Positions 17,960 to 27,686 of a DNA stretch of 64,000 nt are shown one piece after another; within the stretch, counting starts at the first letter, position 1; the number at the start of each line of letters is the position of its first letter. The notes beneath the pieces were generated by a model, which saw only the letters and a program-made list of their open reading frames with translations, made no database searches and had not been told where the DNA came from. Source of the DNA: Desulfonatronum thiosulfatophilum (GTDB taxonomy: Bacteria; Desulfobacterota; Desulfovibrionia; Desulfovibrionales; Desulfonatronaceae); the NCBI RefSeq assembly GCF_900104215.1, contig NZ_FMXO01000004.1, positions 169,781 to 233,780 of the forward strand, written 5' to 3'. Position numbers and translations under genes: made by a program.

Positions 17960-19107
17960 TGGGAACTCGGATATCACCGGCTCGCTTGACTATAGTCCAC
18001 ACTGAAGCCTCGGATGCCTGGGGCGGACAGGACATCCGGGTCTTCAACGAAGCCCTCTGGTTCCGGGACCGGGGACACCGCGTGCATTTGTTCGGGCCGA
18101 GGCATGGAGAGTTGTTTCGGCGCGCCCATGAATCGAGCTTGAGCTGTGAAGCCATCTCGTTTGCCAAGAAGGCAAAGCCCTTTGATTTCTTGCGCCTCGT
18201 ACAGCGATTCAAGGCCATTCAGCCGGATGTGGTATGTACGCACAGCAGCGTCGACAGCTGGGTGGGGCTCTTGGCGGCCCGCTTCTGTAAGGTCCCGGCG
18301 ACAGTACGCTATAGGCATGTCAGCACCCCGGTGAACGGACATCTGTTGAACCGTTGGCAATATCGCGGACTGTGCGATCATGTCGTGACCACGGCCAAAA
18401 TGGTCCAGCAAAACATCCAGCGTGTCTTCAATTTGCCTCCGCAAAAAATCAGCTCGATTCCCACCGGCATCCTGGCCCCTGTTCTGCCCTCCCGAGAGGA
18501 GGCCAGGACACAACTGCTGCGTCGATTCAACCTGCCGGACAACGCCCTGCTTATCGGTCAGGTTTCGGTCCTGCGCAGCTGGAAGGGACAGTACGTGCTT
18601 ATAGACGCGTTTGAGCAACTGGCTGACCGGATCCCGAACAGCTACCTCCTGCTCGTGGGCGGAGGTCCGGTCACGGGCGACTACTCCAAGCGCGCCAGGG
18701 AAAGTCCGCAGGCTCAGCGGATTCTTTTGCCGGGACACCAGGACGATGTCTGGCCGTTTTTTCGAGGGCTGGACGTCGCGCTACTGAGCAGCACGAAGAA
18801 CGAGGGCATCCCTCAGGCCGGACTACAGGCCATGTTTGCGGGTTGCCCCTTTGTCGGCACCGATGTCGGCGGCATCCCGGAAATTGTGGATCACGAACGT
18901 ACAGGGTTGATTGTGCCGCCGAGCGATGCACCGGCATTGGCTGAGGGGATCATACGTATCCTGGAGCAGCCGGAACTCGGGCTGGAAATGGCAAGACGCG
19001 CCCGGGACATGGTCATGGAAAAATTTACCCTTGAAGACATGGGTCAGCGACTGGAACAGCTTTTCCAAATGCTTGTCGCAACCTCGACCAGGAGACGGCG
19101 CGCATGA
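17959..19107 (+). CDS. Glycosyltransferase family 4
   Basis: The 382-residue GT-B glycosyltransferase has an N-terminal acceptor domain beginning I-V-H-T-E-A-S-D-A-W-G-G-Q-D and a C-terminal donor domain. The donor domain contains GQVSVLRSWKGQ, L-L-V-G-G-G-P and the E-x7-E motif region, where E-G-I-P-Q-A-G-L-Q-A-M precedes D-V-G-G-I-P-E-I-V. It would use a nucleotide-sugar in building LPS core or O-chain. The GTG start overlaps the previous stop; a TTG nine codons further in is possible. It is the first of five consecutive glycosyltransferase genes on this strand. Confidence 0.9.
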   Translation: MGTRISPARLTIVHTEASDAWGGQDIRVFNEALWFRDRGHRVHLFGPRHGELFRRAHESSLSCEAISFAKKAKPFDFLRLVQRFKAIQPDVVCTHSSVDSWVGLLAARFCKVPATVRYRHVSTPVNGHLLNRWQYRGLCDHVVTTAKMVQQNIQRVFNLPPQKISSIPTGILAPVLPSREEARTQLLRRFNLPDNALLIGQVSVLRSWKGQYVLIDAFEQLADRIPNSYLLLVGGGPVTGDYSKRARESPQAQRILLPGHQDDVWPFFRGLDVALLSSTKNEGIPQAGLQAMFAGCPFVGTDVGGIPEIVDHERTGLIVPPSDAPALAEGIIRILEQPELGLEMARRARDMVMEKFTLEDMGQRLEQLFQMLVATSTRRRRA

Positions 19108-19135
19108 GCCATGCTGATGCCCATGAAGACGGATC

Positions 19136-19957
19136 GTGGACAAGTCGCACATCGGGCTGACCTACGTCACCCACTACTACCTGGATCAGAAACGACCGGA
19201 CTCGGTCCTGGACCTTTTTCGGCGATACCAGGGGTATGCACCGGAAATTCTGGACCGGATCCAGTTCGTTGTCGTGGACGATTGTTCGCCTTTGAGATTT
19301 TCACTTCCGGACCTGGATCTGAACCTGACCTGGCTGCGCATCACGGACGACATACCCTGGAACCAGGGCGGCGCACGGAATCTGGGAGTGGTCTATGCGG
19401 CCTCGGACAAGGTGCTCCTTACGGACATCGACCATGAATTTCCCGAGCCCACCCTAACCTACATGCTGCGGATGCGGGAGTGCGGACGCGATTTTTTCAA
19501 GATCTACAGGACGGATCCGGCTACGGGCCAGATGCGGCACGGCCATTCCAACACCTTTCTGCTTTCGCGGGCCAGATTCCTGCGCTTGTACGGATATGAC
19601 GAGGAGTTTTGCGGCCACTACGGCGCCGAGGACTACCGGTTCGTGAAGTTCCAGAAATATCACGGTTCCCGGCAGCGCTATCTGCCCAGGAAGTACCGCT
19701 GCATCCCGCGCATCGACGTGAACCGAGAGGAATCCTATCACTCTCTGGAGCGCGACCTGTCCCACAACACCCCCATCGATTTCCGCAAGGAATACGAGAT
19801 GAAGCAGTACGGCGGGGACGCCGGGCATAGTCGCTTGTTTCTGCGTTTTCGCTGGGAGATCCTGATGGATAGATCCCGAACAGTCCGGATGAAACGCAAA
19901 AAGAATCCGTTCTGGCAGAAGGCCTGGTACTGGCGCTGGCTGGTGGGAGAGCGCTGA
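19136..19957 (+). CDS. Glycosyltransferase family 2-like protein
   Basis: The 273-residue protein has a GT-A fold. It begins G-L-T-Y-V-T-H-Y-Y and has V-V-V-D-D-C-S-P (46-53) and N-Q-G-G-A-R-N-L-G-V before L-L-T-D-I-D-H-E, which corresponds to the metal-binding D-x-D. A basic tail (RMKRKKN) suggests membrane association. The donor sugar cannot be named. The start is a GTG 28 bases after the previous gene; no better in-frame ATG lies near. It is four bases upstream of the next gene, in the same operon. Confidence 0.82.
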   Translation: MDKSHIGLTYVTHYYLDQKRPDSVLDLFRRYQGYAPEILDRIQFVVVDDCSPLRFSLPDLDLNLTWLRITDDIPWNQGGARNLGVVYAASDKVLLTDIDHEFPEPTLTYMLRMRECGRDFFKIYRTDPATGQMRHGHSNTFLLSRARFLRLYGYDEEFCGHYGAEDYRFVKFQKYHGSRQRYLPRKYRCIPRIDVNREESYHSLERDLSHNTPIDFRKEYEMKQYGGDAGHSRLFLRFRWEILMDRSRTVRMKRKKNPFWQKAWYWRWLVGER

Positions 19958-19961
19958 GCAC

Positions 19962-20972
19962 ATGAAATTTCTGTTCATCAAGCTTAAGCATATCGGCGAC
20001 TCCCTGCTGCTGACCTCGGTGGTGCGAAAGGTCCGGGAAACCTATCCACGGTCCCTGATCTGGGTGGTGGTGCGTCAGGGCTGCGAGGGCATCCTGGCGG
20101 GCTGCCCGGATATCGATCGAATTCTCACGGCCGCGGCCCCGGAAAAGGCCAAGCGCAGCCACTGGAACTGGGCTTCCGACCTTGCCCTTGCCGCAGTGGT
20201 CCGCCGGGAGCGGTTCGACTACGCCTTCGAGCTCGGCGACGGCGACCGCGGACGCTGGCTGACCCTTGTCAGCGGGGCGCGCCATCGCTGCGCCAACGCC
20301 GCCGGGCGGCCCCTGCATTGGTGGTGGCGACGAACCTTCACAGACTTTTCCAATTATTGGTGGTACAAAAGCCACCAAGTGGAGAAGGAATTCTATACGG
20401 TCAGCGACTGTTTACCTGCTCCGCTGAACCCGCCCCTGTCGCCGCTGCGGTTCGTCAGCAAACGGACTCAGGATTGGCCGCCTGCCCGAGAGTTGACGGA
20501 TTTTGTCCTGCTTCACCCTGGAACACGCTGGTCCATCAAGCGCTGGCCGGAGGAGCGCTGGCGAGATTTGTGCGTACACTTGCTGCGTCGTATTCCGAAC
20601 ATCCTGCTCAGCTGCGGCCCGGATGTCCGGGAAGTGGATCTGTGTGCGCGGCTCATGATGGTGGAGCCCGGGCGCATCATGAGCACTGCCGGGCGTGCTT
20701 CCTGGGCGCAGTTGGCCGGACTGCTGTACAGGGCAAGGCTGTTTGTTGGCGTTGATACAGCGGCCATGCATCTTGCCGCGGCGTGTTCCTGCCCCACAGT
20801 GGCTTTGTTTATCGGCTCCAGGCCGGAGGACTGGTCGCCCTGGCAGACCCGAAACATCGTGGTGCAGCCCCGGGCGGACAAGGATCTGCAGCAGCCACCG
20901 GCGGAGCGGATTTCGCTGGAGCAGGTTCTCCAGGCCTGCGATGCACTGCTTCAGAACGAACCGGCCCCATGA
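19962..20972 (+). CDS. Glycosyltransferase family 9 (heptosyltransferase-like)
   Basis: The 336-residue protein has the family's K-L-K-H-I-G-D-S-L-L-L-T start, the central H-P-G-T-R-W-S-I-K-R-W-P donor-site motif and the C-terminal FVGVDTAAMHLAAA motif. Family 9 enzymes add ADP-heptose to LPS core. Which heptose it adds cannot be told from sequence alone. It shares an ATGA overlap with the next glycosyltransferase gene. Confidence 0.93.
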   Translation: MKFLFIKLKHIGDSLLLTSVVRKVRETYPRSLIWVVVRQGCEGILAGCPDIDRILTAAAPEKAKRSHWNWASDLALAAVVRRERFDYAFELGDGDRGRWLTLVSGARHRCANAAGRPLHWWWRRTFTDFSNYWWYKSHQVEKEFYTVSDCLPAPLNPPLSPLRFVSKRTQDWPPARELTDFVLLHPGTRWSIKRWPEERWRDLCVHLLRRIPNILLSCGPDVREVDLCARLMMVEPGRIMSTAGRASWAQLAGLLYRARLFVGVDTAAMHLAAACSCPTVALFIGSRPEDWSPWQTRNIVVQPRADKDLQQPPAERISLEQVLQACDALLQNEPAP

Positions 20973-22141
20973 ACACTTTGTTTTTCGTCATCAACCAGAA
21001 CCCCGGGGACGGTTCGGCTCATGGCCTGTACTGCCTGCGTCATTGCTGGTGGCTGGCGGCGGTGGAGCAGCGAAAAACCGTTCGCCTCATATATCCTCGT
21101 CCCTCTCTCCTCGCCGCCCACGCCACCACCGAAGAGATACTGCGCCGTATCGGGCTTGCCCCGTTACCCAATTTTCATCTTCACGCCCTGCCTGCCCTGC
21201 TCAAGCCCAGGGGCGGACGCGGGATAACCGTCAATGCCGTCTACTATTGGTCGCTTTCTGCTTTCCTGCAGAAAAGCAAGCAGCCTCAGGATATCCTGGC
21301 TGGGGCCAGTTTTCCGAAACTGATGCGCTTTCTTTATGGACGCAAAAAGGCAATAGCTGGATTGCGCCGGGTTTATGAAGTGCATCAGCTGCTGTGCCTG
21401 GAACGCGGAGCACTGTCCGTGGAAGCAGGAATCGAGCGGGAGGTGCTTGCCGGTTCTAGAAAATTGTTGACCACCACCTCGGTCTTGCGCCGTCAGTTGG
21501 AAGGGATGGTTCCGGGCAAGGATGTCGTCACCGTCGGCCTGTCCTGCGGCTTTGATCCCGGCGAAATTTCCGAACGCATCCCGGAACCAACACGACCCTT
21601 CACCCTGGCCTATATCGGCTCGTTATATCCGGAGCAGGGAGTTCAGTGGCTGGTTCAGGCCTGGAATGAATTATCCCGTCATGTCGGCCTGCCCCTGGAA
21701 CTGATCATTGCCGGCGGCAAGCCCGCGGAGGTGGAGGAGTTGCGGTTACTGGCAAAAGAGCGGCAGGTCTCAGTCCAGGTGCGCGGTCCGGTCCCGCCGA
21801 AAGATTTGTCGGCTTTGCTCAAGTCTGTGGATGCCCTGATTATCCCGGCATTGCCCCTGGGACGCATGCCATACGTGGCCCTGACTAAAGCCTACGACTA
21901 TCTTGGGTTGAATCGGCCGATCCTGGCTTCCAATCTGCCTTCGGTGGCCGAGGTGCTGCGTCCGGGACAGGAGGCTCTGCTGTACGCGCCTGGTGATGTC
22001 GAGGCCCTGGCTGCCGGCATCAGCCAGGTGGCAAAAGACCAGGTTCTTGCGGACACACTGGTGGCAAACTGTCGCGAACGCCGGGAAGCGTTTTCCTGGG
22101 AATCCCGGTCCAGGCAGTGGTGGAAGGCGGTCACGGCATGA
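20969..22141 (+). CDS. Glycosyltransferase family 4
   Basis: The protein is about 390 residues. It begins N-T-L-F-F-V-I-N-Q-N-P and has a C-terminal GT-B donor domain with A-Y-I-G-S-L-Y-P-E-Q-G, I-I-A-G-G-K-P, V-D-A-L-I-I-P-A-L-P-L-G-R-M-P and a region matching the E-x7-E loop (K-A-Y-D-Y-L-G-L-N-R-P-I-L-A-S). The frame is open further upstream, but the ATG in the ATGA overlap at 20969 is the sensible start. It overlaps the next gene by four bases too, so the whole block is translationally coupled. Confidence 0.88.
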   Translation: MNTLFFVINQNPGDGSAHGLYCLRHCWWLAAVEQRKTVRLIYPRPSLLAAHATTEEILRRIGLAPLPNFHLHALPALLKPRGGRGITVNAVYYWSLSAFLQKSKQPQDILAGASFPKLMRFLYGRKKAIAGLRRVYEVHQLLCLERGALSVEAGIEREVLAGSRKLLTTTSVLRRQLEGMVPGKDVVTVGLSCGFDPGEISERIPEPTRPFTLAYIGSLYPEQGVQWLVQAWNELSRHVGLPLELIIAGGKPAEVEELRLLAKERQVSVQVRGPVPPKDLSALLKSVDALIIPALPLGRMPYVALTKAYDYLGLNRPILASNLPSVAEVLRPGQEALLYAPGDVEALAAGISQVAKDQVLADTLVANCRERREAFSWESRSRQWWKAVTA

Positions 22142-22986
22142 AAATATCTATCATCACTCCCACGTGGAACCGGGCGGCGCAACTGCGATCAGCCCTGGAA
22201 AGCGTTGCCTGTCAAGAAGCACCGCCTTGTGAACATATCATCATCGACAATCTGTCCATGGACGGCACGCAAGAACTTGTTCTTGAGTATGCCAAAACGG
22301 CAAGGTATCCGGTCAGGTGTATTCGTGAGGCGGACGGAGGAATCTACCAGGCCATGAACAAGGGCATTGCGTTTGCCACTGGCGAGGCCCTGTATTTTCT
22401 GAACGACGACGACATGCTGTATGACGCCCAGGTGCTGTCCATGATGAGTCGGTGCCTGAAGTCCATGGATGCGGACATCATTTTCGGGGATGTGGTGCTC
22501 CTTGACGAAGGGCAAAAGGGTGGGCGCTATTATCGCCGCCACCGGCAGGTCAACTGTTTGACCCTGGTGGAGCGTGCCATCACGCAGCAGGCCATTCTTT
22601 ATCGTCGGGAGGCATTTGATCGTTGCGGCGGTTTTAATCAGGAATTGCGCATTGTCGCAGATCACGACTGGCTGCTCCGGGCTTTCCTGCACCATGATAT
22701 CCGCGGCATCTACCTCAAACGCCCCGTGGCCGTCTTCCGCATCGGGGGCGTATCAAACGATGGCGAATCCGCGCAGGCGCATCGCAGGGAACGAAAACTG
22801 GTTACAGAACGATATTATTCCTCACGAGAGATCAAGGCAGCTCGACTTTATCGGAACCTGTTGCGCAAAGTCCCTTTCGGCGCAACCCTCCTAAACTGCT
22901 TCGTGCCCCTGCGGCTAAAGATTTGGACATTGCGCGAAAAAAACGGCACCTTTCATCAAGACCCCTTGGCCTGGATCGATCTCTAG
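22138..22986 (+). CDS. Glycosyltransferase family 2
   Basis: The 282-residue GT-A enzyme begins ISIITPTWNRAAQLRSAL, with the nucleotide-binding I-I-D-N-L-S-M-D-G-T-Q, E-A-D-G-G-I-Y-Q-A-M-N-K-G and the D-D-D (F-L-N-D-D-D-M-L-Y) metal motif. That pattern is common in polysaccharide transferases adding hexoses. The ATG lies in an ATGA overlap with the preceding gene. It is the last gene of the five-transferase block; a decayed stretch follows. Confidence 0.92.
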   Translation: MKISIITPTWNRAAQLRSALESVACQEAPPCEHIIIDNLSMDGTQELVLEYAKTARYPVRCIREADGGIYQAMNKGIAFATGEALYFLNDDDMLYDAQVLSMMSRCLKSMDADIIFGDVVLLDEGQKGGRYYRRHRQVNCLTLVERAITQQAILYRREAFDRCGGFNQELRIVADHDWLLRAFLHHDIRGIYLKRPVAVFRIGGVSNDGESAQAHRRERKLVTERYYSSREIKAARLYRNLLRKVPFGATLLNCFVPLRLKIWTLREKNGTFHQDPLAWIDL

Positions 22987-23727
22987 CTCTGCATTGCACG
23001 GCTCCCGGGATAAAAGCCGTTGTAATGATTCTTTTGAGAACAACTCGGACTGCGAGACCGTAAATCAAGGCAAGCCGTCAGTTCCGATCTTATGATCAGA
23101 ATTTGCTGAGGAGGTGCGAGGTTATCCCCATGATTCCCGTGCGCCCTCAAATGTTGCTGTAGTTATAGGCTACGACGGTATGCGCAAGCCGATCTCGGGG
23201 CAGAGCCTGACCAAAGATTTCCAGTGTTCGTCGGCGATGGTCCGGATCGTGCTCATGTCCAATCCCTTGTACTTGGACGGCCACATTACGAAATCCAGTC
23301 ATGGCCACCATGGCCAACCGTCTGCTCACTGATCAGATCAGCTTACGCATCAGTCTGAAAGCATCAGCGCGTGTTTTGAGGCATCCCAGATGTTCCCTGG
23401 TCACTAGGTGCAACGCCAGAACAGACCAATGGCAGCCTGGCAAGCCCGTTCTATGTTCAGGAGCAGAGCATCGTATGGGTGCCAATTAGTGAGTTCCGGA
23501 TTAAAGGCGTGCTTCCTCCCACATCGAGCGCATCGCCCGCTTCCATGATGGCAGCAATGTTGCGGCAGGCGTCATTAGGCTTGATAGGCTTCAGGACCTC
23601 ATGTCGCTCTTCGTCGAACAGGAAGCGAGCCGCGCCGGGTTTGCAGGAAGCGAACAGACCCAATCTTTCAGGGGCTAGAAGGGCTGCCCGGGATTATTGC
23701 GGAAGGGGGAGGGGATGATGGGCCTGT
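22987..23727. other. Decayed intergenic stretch without an intact gene
   Basis: About 740 bases between the last transferase and the O-antigen ligase gene. It begins with a decayed right end of the palindromic repeat. Further on, the minus strand has protein-like pieces broken by stops, for example F-L-F-D-E-E-R-H-E-V-L-K-P-I-K-P-N-D-A (about 23560-23630) and L-V-T-R-E-H-L-G-C-L-K (about 23375-23410). These look like remnants of lost genes rather than functional ones. I cannot name the ancestors. Confidence 0.45.
23052..23110. repeat. Decayed right end of the palindromic repeat, copy D
   Basis: GCGAGACCGTAAATCAAGGC followed by AAGCCG, a short diverged spacer and TTATGATCAGAATTTGCTGA matches the right flank of copy A (6187-6253) with small changes. 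The left half is missing. Confidence 0.7.
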
Positions 23728-24987
23728 TCAGATTTTTCCGGCATGTTCTTCCCGCCGGGCGCGGATTTCCGAGCCAATAACCAGTCCCACGGGCAACCAG
23801 AACTGAAACCACATGGGCGAAACCCTGGACAGTGTTAGAAAACTGTCAAAGAAGCCGAAGATCAGGGGATAAAGCACAATGGCAAAAAGCAGGAAACTGC
23901 CGGTACGGCGGTATTCACGCCACGCCCCGCGTAGGGCCAGGACAATCAGGCCTAAAAGCAACAACAGTCCGACCAGACCTCCGTATTGCAAACAATCCAG
24001 GAACATATTGTGTGCCGTGTCATGATTATATCCACTGGCGACAACCAAACCTTGGATTTCGTTCAGCCCGAAGCCGAACCAGGGCCGTTCCCAGGCCCGG
24101 TCCAAGGCCAGGGACCAGATCTCCAAGCGCGCGTCCGACATACTGCTCCGCATCGCGACAACGGCCAATAAGGCTCCGGCCGACACGGCTGACATCAGAA
24201 ACAGACGTCGATCACCCTGGGCCAGCACCCCCAACCCGAGTACCGTGACAATGCCGAGCAAGGCGCCACGGGTCTGTGTCAAAAACACGAAACCCAACAC
24301 GGGCACCAGGGCTACAGCCCCTATCCACATCCACATATCGGGGGATTCCCCTTTCCCCTCTTGCCTTCCGCCCTCCGATTTCCGGATTTTGCCTTGTCTT
24401 CCGCAAGTCACTAATCCAAAAATCAAAAACACGGCTACAGCCCCGTACAGTCCACTGGAATGACCGATATGCCGGGCGGTTATGCCAATATCCCAGGCTC
24501 GGTGCGTCAGCCATTCCGTTATGGGGATCTGGTTGCTGATATAGAACGCGTACACGGAAACCAGAGCCGTGATTCCCACCACGCAGGCCAGACATTTCGC
24601 CAGCAAGCGCGAAAAATTGTCAACGACCAGGGAGTAAAAAGCAATGATGGCCAGGAAGATAAGCATTAGAATCAACGACCGTGTCTCGTTGTAAAAGTTC
24701 AATGCTCCGGATGCCGTAGACCAGAAAAAACTCACCCAAAGGTATCCGAGAAAGGCTAGGCTGGCCAGAAAGACAGGTGAACGAAACAGGCTGTAAAAGA
24801 ACGAAACCGGAACCTGGAGGAAAAAAAGAGGCAATACGAGTAAATAATAGACGTTTCGGTGTATTCTGAGATTATCGGTCATAAAGATGGTGCTGAGAGA
24901 CAAGCAGAACAGCAAGGCCCAGAGAGTACGATAAGAGTCAGAGGAAATATTTTCACGAATGCGCAACATATTACTCAATAAAGTCAT
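23728..24987 (-). CDS. O-antigen ligase family membrane protein
   Basis: This 419-residue protein has about eleven hydrophobic segments. It has the Wzy_C/WaaL hallmark: a large periplasmic region containing L-T-Q-T-R-G-A-L-L-G, then RPWFGFGLNEIQG and H-D-T-A-H-N-M-F-L-D-C-L-Q-Y-G-G-L-V-G (a conserved His loop). Such proteins join O-chains to lipid A-core, or polymerise them, at the periplasmic face. The start has AAGGAG about ten bases upstream. It faces the five-transferase block, which supports a role in the same surface glycan. WaaL and Wzy cannot be separated by eye. Confidence 0.85.
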   Translation of the reverse strand: MTLLSNMLRIRENISSDSYRTLWALLFCLSLSTIFMTDNLRIHRNVYYLLVLPLFFLQVPVSFFYSLFRSPVFLASLAFLGYLWVSFFWSTASGALNFYNETRSLILMLIFLAIIAFYSLVVDNFSRLLAKCLACVVGITALVSVYAFYISNQIPITEWLTHRAWDIGITARHIGHSSGLYGAVAVFLIFGLVTCGRQGKIRKSEGGRQEGKGESPDMWMWIGAVALVPVLGFVFLTQTRGALLGIVTVLGLGVLAQGDRRLFLMSAVSAGALLAVVAMRSSMSDARLEIWSLALDRAWERPWFGFGLNEIQGLVVASGYNHDTAHNMFLDCLQYGGLVGLLLLLGLIVLALRGAWREYRRTGSFLLFAIVLYPLIFGFFDSFLTLSRVSPMWFQFWLPVGLVIGSEIRARREEHAGKI

Positions 24988-25374
24988 TGTATAATCACTC
25001 CTTGAAAGGATTACTCATCCATTAAGGAAGGAATAGGAGTTGTACCTTATTAGAATTTGGGGTTTTCAACTGGCCTGTTCATCTGAAATCCTCGAAGACC
25101 GTCTTTGGCAGAGAATTTTCGGGGACGAGGAGTACGTTTCGATGATTCAAGAAGCTGAGTACTCATCCGCCAGCATGGTCGAGGTTGGAACAACTCCTAA
25201 TGCTCCCGTTCTCTTGGCGCGCCAGATCGACATTTTAGCACCTGGGCCATTTAATAATTGAAGCACTTATGCTGTTTCATGAGAAGTGATATTTTGCAAC
25301 AGTGTAACAATAGGCTACAAAATAAATGCAAATTATTTAAAATAGATCTGTAGTAGCCATAGACACAGGTTGTT
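24988..25374. other. AT-rich gap with no convincing gene
   Basis: About 390 bases. The left part holds the upstream region of the ligase gene. A 73-codon plus-strand frame (25040-25261, TTG start after GGAATAGGAG) has no recognisable motif and may be chance or a remnant. From about 25260 the sequence becomes clearly AT-rich, marking the edge of the AT-rich insert. Confidence 0.5.
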
Positions 25375-26574
25375 CTAGAAGAGAAATCTATCTAGGCTTC
25401 GACGAAAATCTTCTATTGGAACATTGATGTTGTCAAGAGTCGGATTAATGCATTCACTATTTTTACGATTTCCTATAATGTAATGATATTCCAGTTTTAC
25501 TTGATTTGCAATTGCCCAAAAGCAAACATTAACATAACTTGGAGAAAATATTTCAAGGACCTTTGCATTAGGGTTACACCATATTAAATTTGTTAGCCCA
25601 GCACCGTGAGGAGCAACAATATGCTCGGCACTTGAGAAGAGTGAGATTTGAGTAGACAGATTATGGTCCTCTAGCCATACTGGTGTAAATCCAAATTTTT
25701 CTAAATATTTAAGCAGATCATCTTCGTTTATCACTTTTCTTCTCTTTGCTTTTGATCTGCTGATATATAACTTAGGTACTTTGGAAACACTTGCTAAACC
25801 ATTAAGGAAATTTTCACGTAAAAAAGCAATGACCCAAGCCGGAGGATTGCCTGTTAAACCGGGAAGAGAAGGAACAACGAGGTTCTTCGCTTGGATATGG
25901 AGATTCTTGTCAGCATAAATGAGCTTGTCCGAGGGTATTCCCAACATTGTTAATGTCTCATCAATAATTGGAATTCCTTTGTTCACAACGTACTTATCAA
26001 TACTTTCAAGTCCCGATGTTTTTCTGATTATTTCAAATCTTGGTAGTGCATCCGTCAACCAATGAAAAAAATTTCCACCACCGGCAGTTGCCATAACGGC
26101 AATTTTTTGATCTGTTTTTTGAAAAAATGGAAGCTTAAGATAATTAAAGATTTGATGTGATTTTGCTTTTTTTGCAATACCTTCAATGCCAAACTGTAGG
26201 GAAACATCTAGTAATAACATGTCATTATGTGTAATGATTGTCCCTTTGTTAGTAACAACCCTTCCATTAGGAACTGTAAGAAGAAATGTTTCAGGATTTT
26301 CATGTATATATTTATCAGTAAAATTTCTATGAATTTTTTTATGAATTGAAATTGGAATATTTCTTCTGCTAATTGAAGAAAGCATATGCGCTTTATAGTC
26401 TAGAACATTTAAAAATTCTGAATTAAATAAATCATAGTATTCTCTAGAATATGTATAAAAACCCTTAGGTGAACCGATATGCTTAGATGTAAGAGGAAAT
26501 ATGGAAATAAATCTTATCATCCATCGTTTGATTTTTATTCTTAAATTTTTTAATTTTCTTCTAAAAGGTTTCAT
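25375..26574 (-). CDS. Glycosyltransferase family 61 protein
   Basis: The protein is about 399 residues in an AT-rich gene, strikingly different from its neighbours. It has the family 61 (DUF563) pattern: A-T-A-G-G-G-N-F-F-H-W-L-T-D-A-L-P-R-F in the middle, I-S-R-S-K-A-K-R-R near the donor site, and the C-terminal APHGAGLTNLIWCNPNAKVL motif. The frame continues upstream, but I choose the ATG at 26574 because GGAG lies eight bases before it. Its composition suggests recent transfer into the polysaccharide locus. The sugar added is unknown. Confidence 0.88.
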   Translation of the reverse strand: MKPFRRKLKNLRIKIKRWMIRFISIFPLTSKHIGSPKGFYTYSREYYDLFNSEFLNVLDYKAHMLSSISRRNIPISIHKKIHRNFTDKYIHENPETFLLTVPNGRVVTNKGTIITHNDMLLLDVSLQFGIEGIAKKAKSHQIFNYLKLPFFQKTDQKIAVMATAGGGNFFHWLTDALPRFEIIRKTSGLESIDKYVVNKGIPIIDETLTMLGIPSDKLIYADKNLHIQAKNLVVPSLPGLTGNPPAWVIAFLRENFLNGLASVSKVPKLYISRSKAKRRKVINEDDLLKYLEKFGFTPVWLEDHNLSTQISLFSSAEHIVAPHGAGLTNLIWCNPNAKVLEIFSPSYVNVCFWAIANQVKLEYHYIIGNRKNSECINPTLDNINVPIEDFRRSLDRFLF

Positions 26575-26723
26575 AACAAAACTCCAGAATGTGCTGCTAG
26601 ATTCTAAATCAACTTCCGGGGTTGGTAATACAGTTTGATTTGTAGCCAACCAAGACGCCAGGATGATCCCAGAACATTAGAGTCATTGTTCAGTGCCTGT
26701 TGTGAAGAAAAGAAGGATCTGGA

Positions 26724-26921
26724 CTACATGGCCACAATGAAGCGCGCATACTCGGTGACATTGCGCAGACCTAGAGAAACGCAGAGCAGATCTGCCGCTC
26801 CTTGATATCCGCAGTATTGGGGACAGCCATTAAGTTCATTGGTCTGGATCGGCAATGTGATCAAAGAGAAAAGACTCTTGTTAGCCAAAAAGTACTCCGA
26901 AAGTTGAGTATATAACGACAT
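26724..26921 (-). CDS. Small uncertain reading frame beside the FkbM remnant
   Basis: Sixty-five codons starting 13 bases after the FkbM remnant's stop. No motif is recognised, and four cysteine-containing positions are not arranged like a known cluster. It may be a fragment of a lost gene. Confidence 0.25.
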   Translation of the reverse strand: MSLYTQLSEYFLANKSLFSLITLPIQTNELNGCPQYCGYQGAADLLCVSLGLRNVTEYARFIVAM

Positions 26922-26934
26922 AAGTTACCCACTT

Positions 26935-27686
26935 CTACCTCCCGATCACAGTACGTGCGCGCCGCAATTTTTTCGTAATCTTGTGCTTAGCCTTACGCAG
27001 GAGGTAACTTAGCATGTAATTGTAGAAACCACGAAATGCCAACGGGTTATTGGTATCATCATTGTAGGTTGCGTGAATATCCTTCCACCCTAATCCCTCT
27101 AAAGCTAAGACGCGCAAGAAGGTGCTGGCATTCATCCATGCCCCGTCCACGTCATTTCCGAAAGGGCCTGCGGAATGTAACGGAAAAGAGTACATAACAT
27201 GACTCCCCTCATTATCGCAGGCTATTGCACAATTTGAGTAATCTTCTGAGACGAAACGGGCGTTAACAGTTTGAACGCATCGTAGCGACCTTGTGTGACA
27301 AGTAAAGAAAATACTTCTATGGAATGCGACTCTGCTGAAATGAATGGTGGGAAAACACCTGCGTTGAACAAGCCCTTAAGAAGAGGAGCGTCATAATGCT
27401 CAATGTCTACTTTGATGTAGTATGGATCGCCATGTGTCTTCAGAAGATCGGAGATAGTCTTGGAGGGTAGTACTACATTTTCAAAATTGTCTACTTCGCT
27501 GGGCATAGGCGGTGGTAGTTGACTTAGAGCATGATACAATTTGTGGATGTAGAAATCAATCGGACCGCTATCTCCTTCCGCAGTGACAACACAATTCTCC
27601 ACAACAAGTCTGCCAGCCTGCACTTCAGCGCCAAATTTCGCGTTAATTAATTCGCAAAGAATAGGATTTGCTTCGACGGCTTCCAA
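26935..27686 (-). pseudogene. FkbM family methyltransferase, broken by frameshift and truncated
   Basis: Two adjacent frames together look like the C-terminal two thirds of an FkbM methyltransferase. Frame 1 (27222-27686) begins at A-V-E-A-N-P-I-L-C-E, a SAM-domain motif, with a stop codon immediately before it. It continues through I-K-V-D-I-E-H-Y-D and G-R-Y-D-A-F-K-L-L. Around 27225-27240 the frame must shift to read S-N-C-A-I-A-C-D-N-E-G and then YSFPLHSAGPFGNDV, the usual continuation, running to 26935. The N-terminal glycine motif of the SAM site is missing. The gene is probably dead. Confidence 0.75.

Noticed and set aside
25040..25261. A 73-codon plus-strand frame with a TTG start.
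   Set aside because: No motif and an AT-rich transitional region; it could not be supported as a gene.
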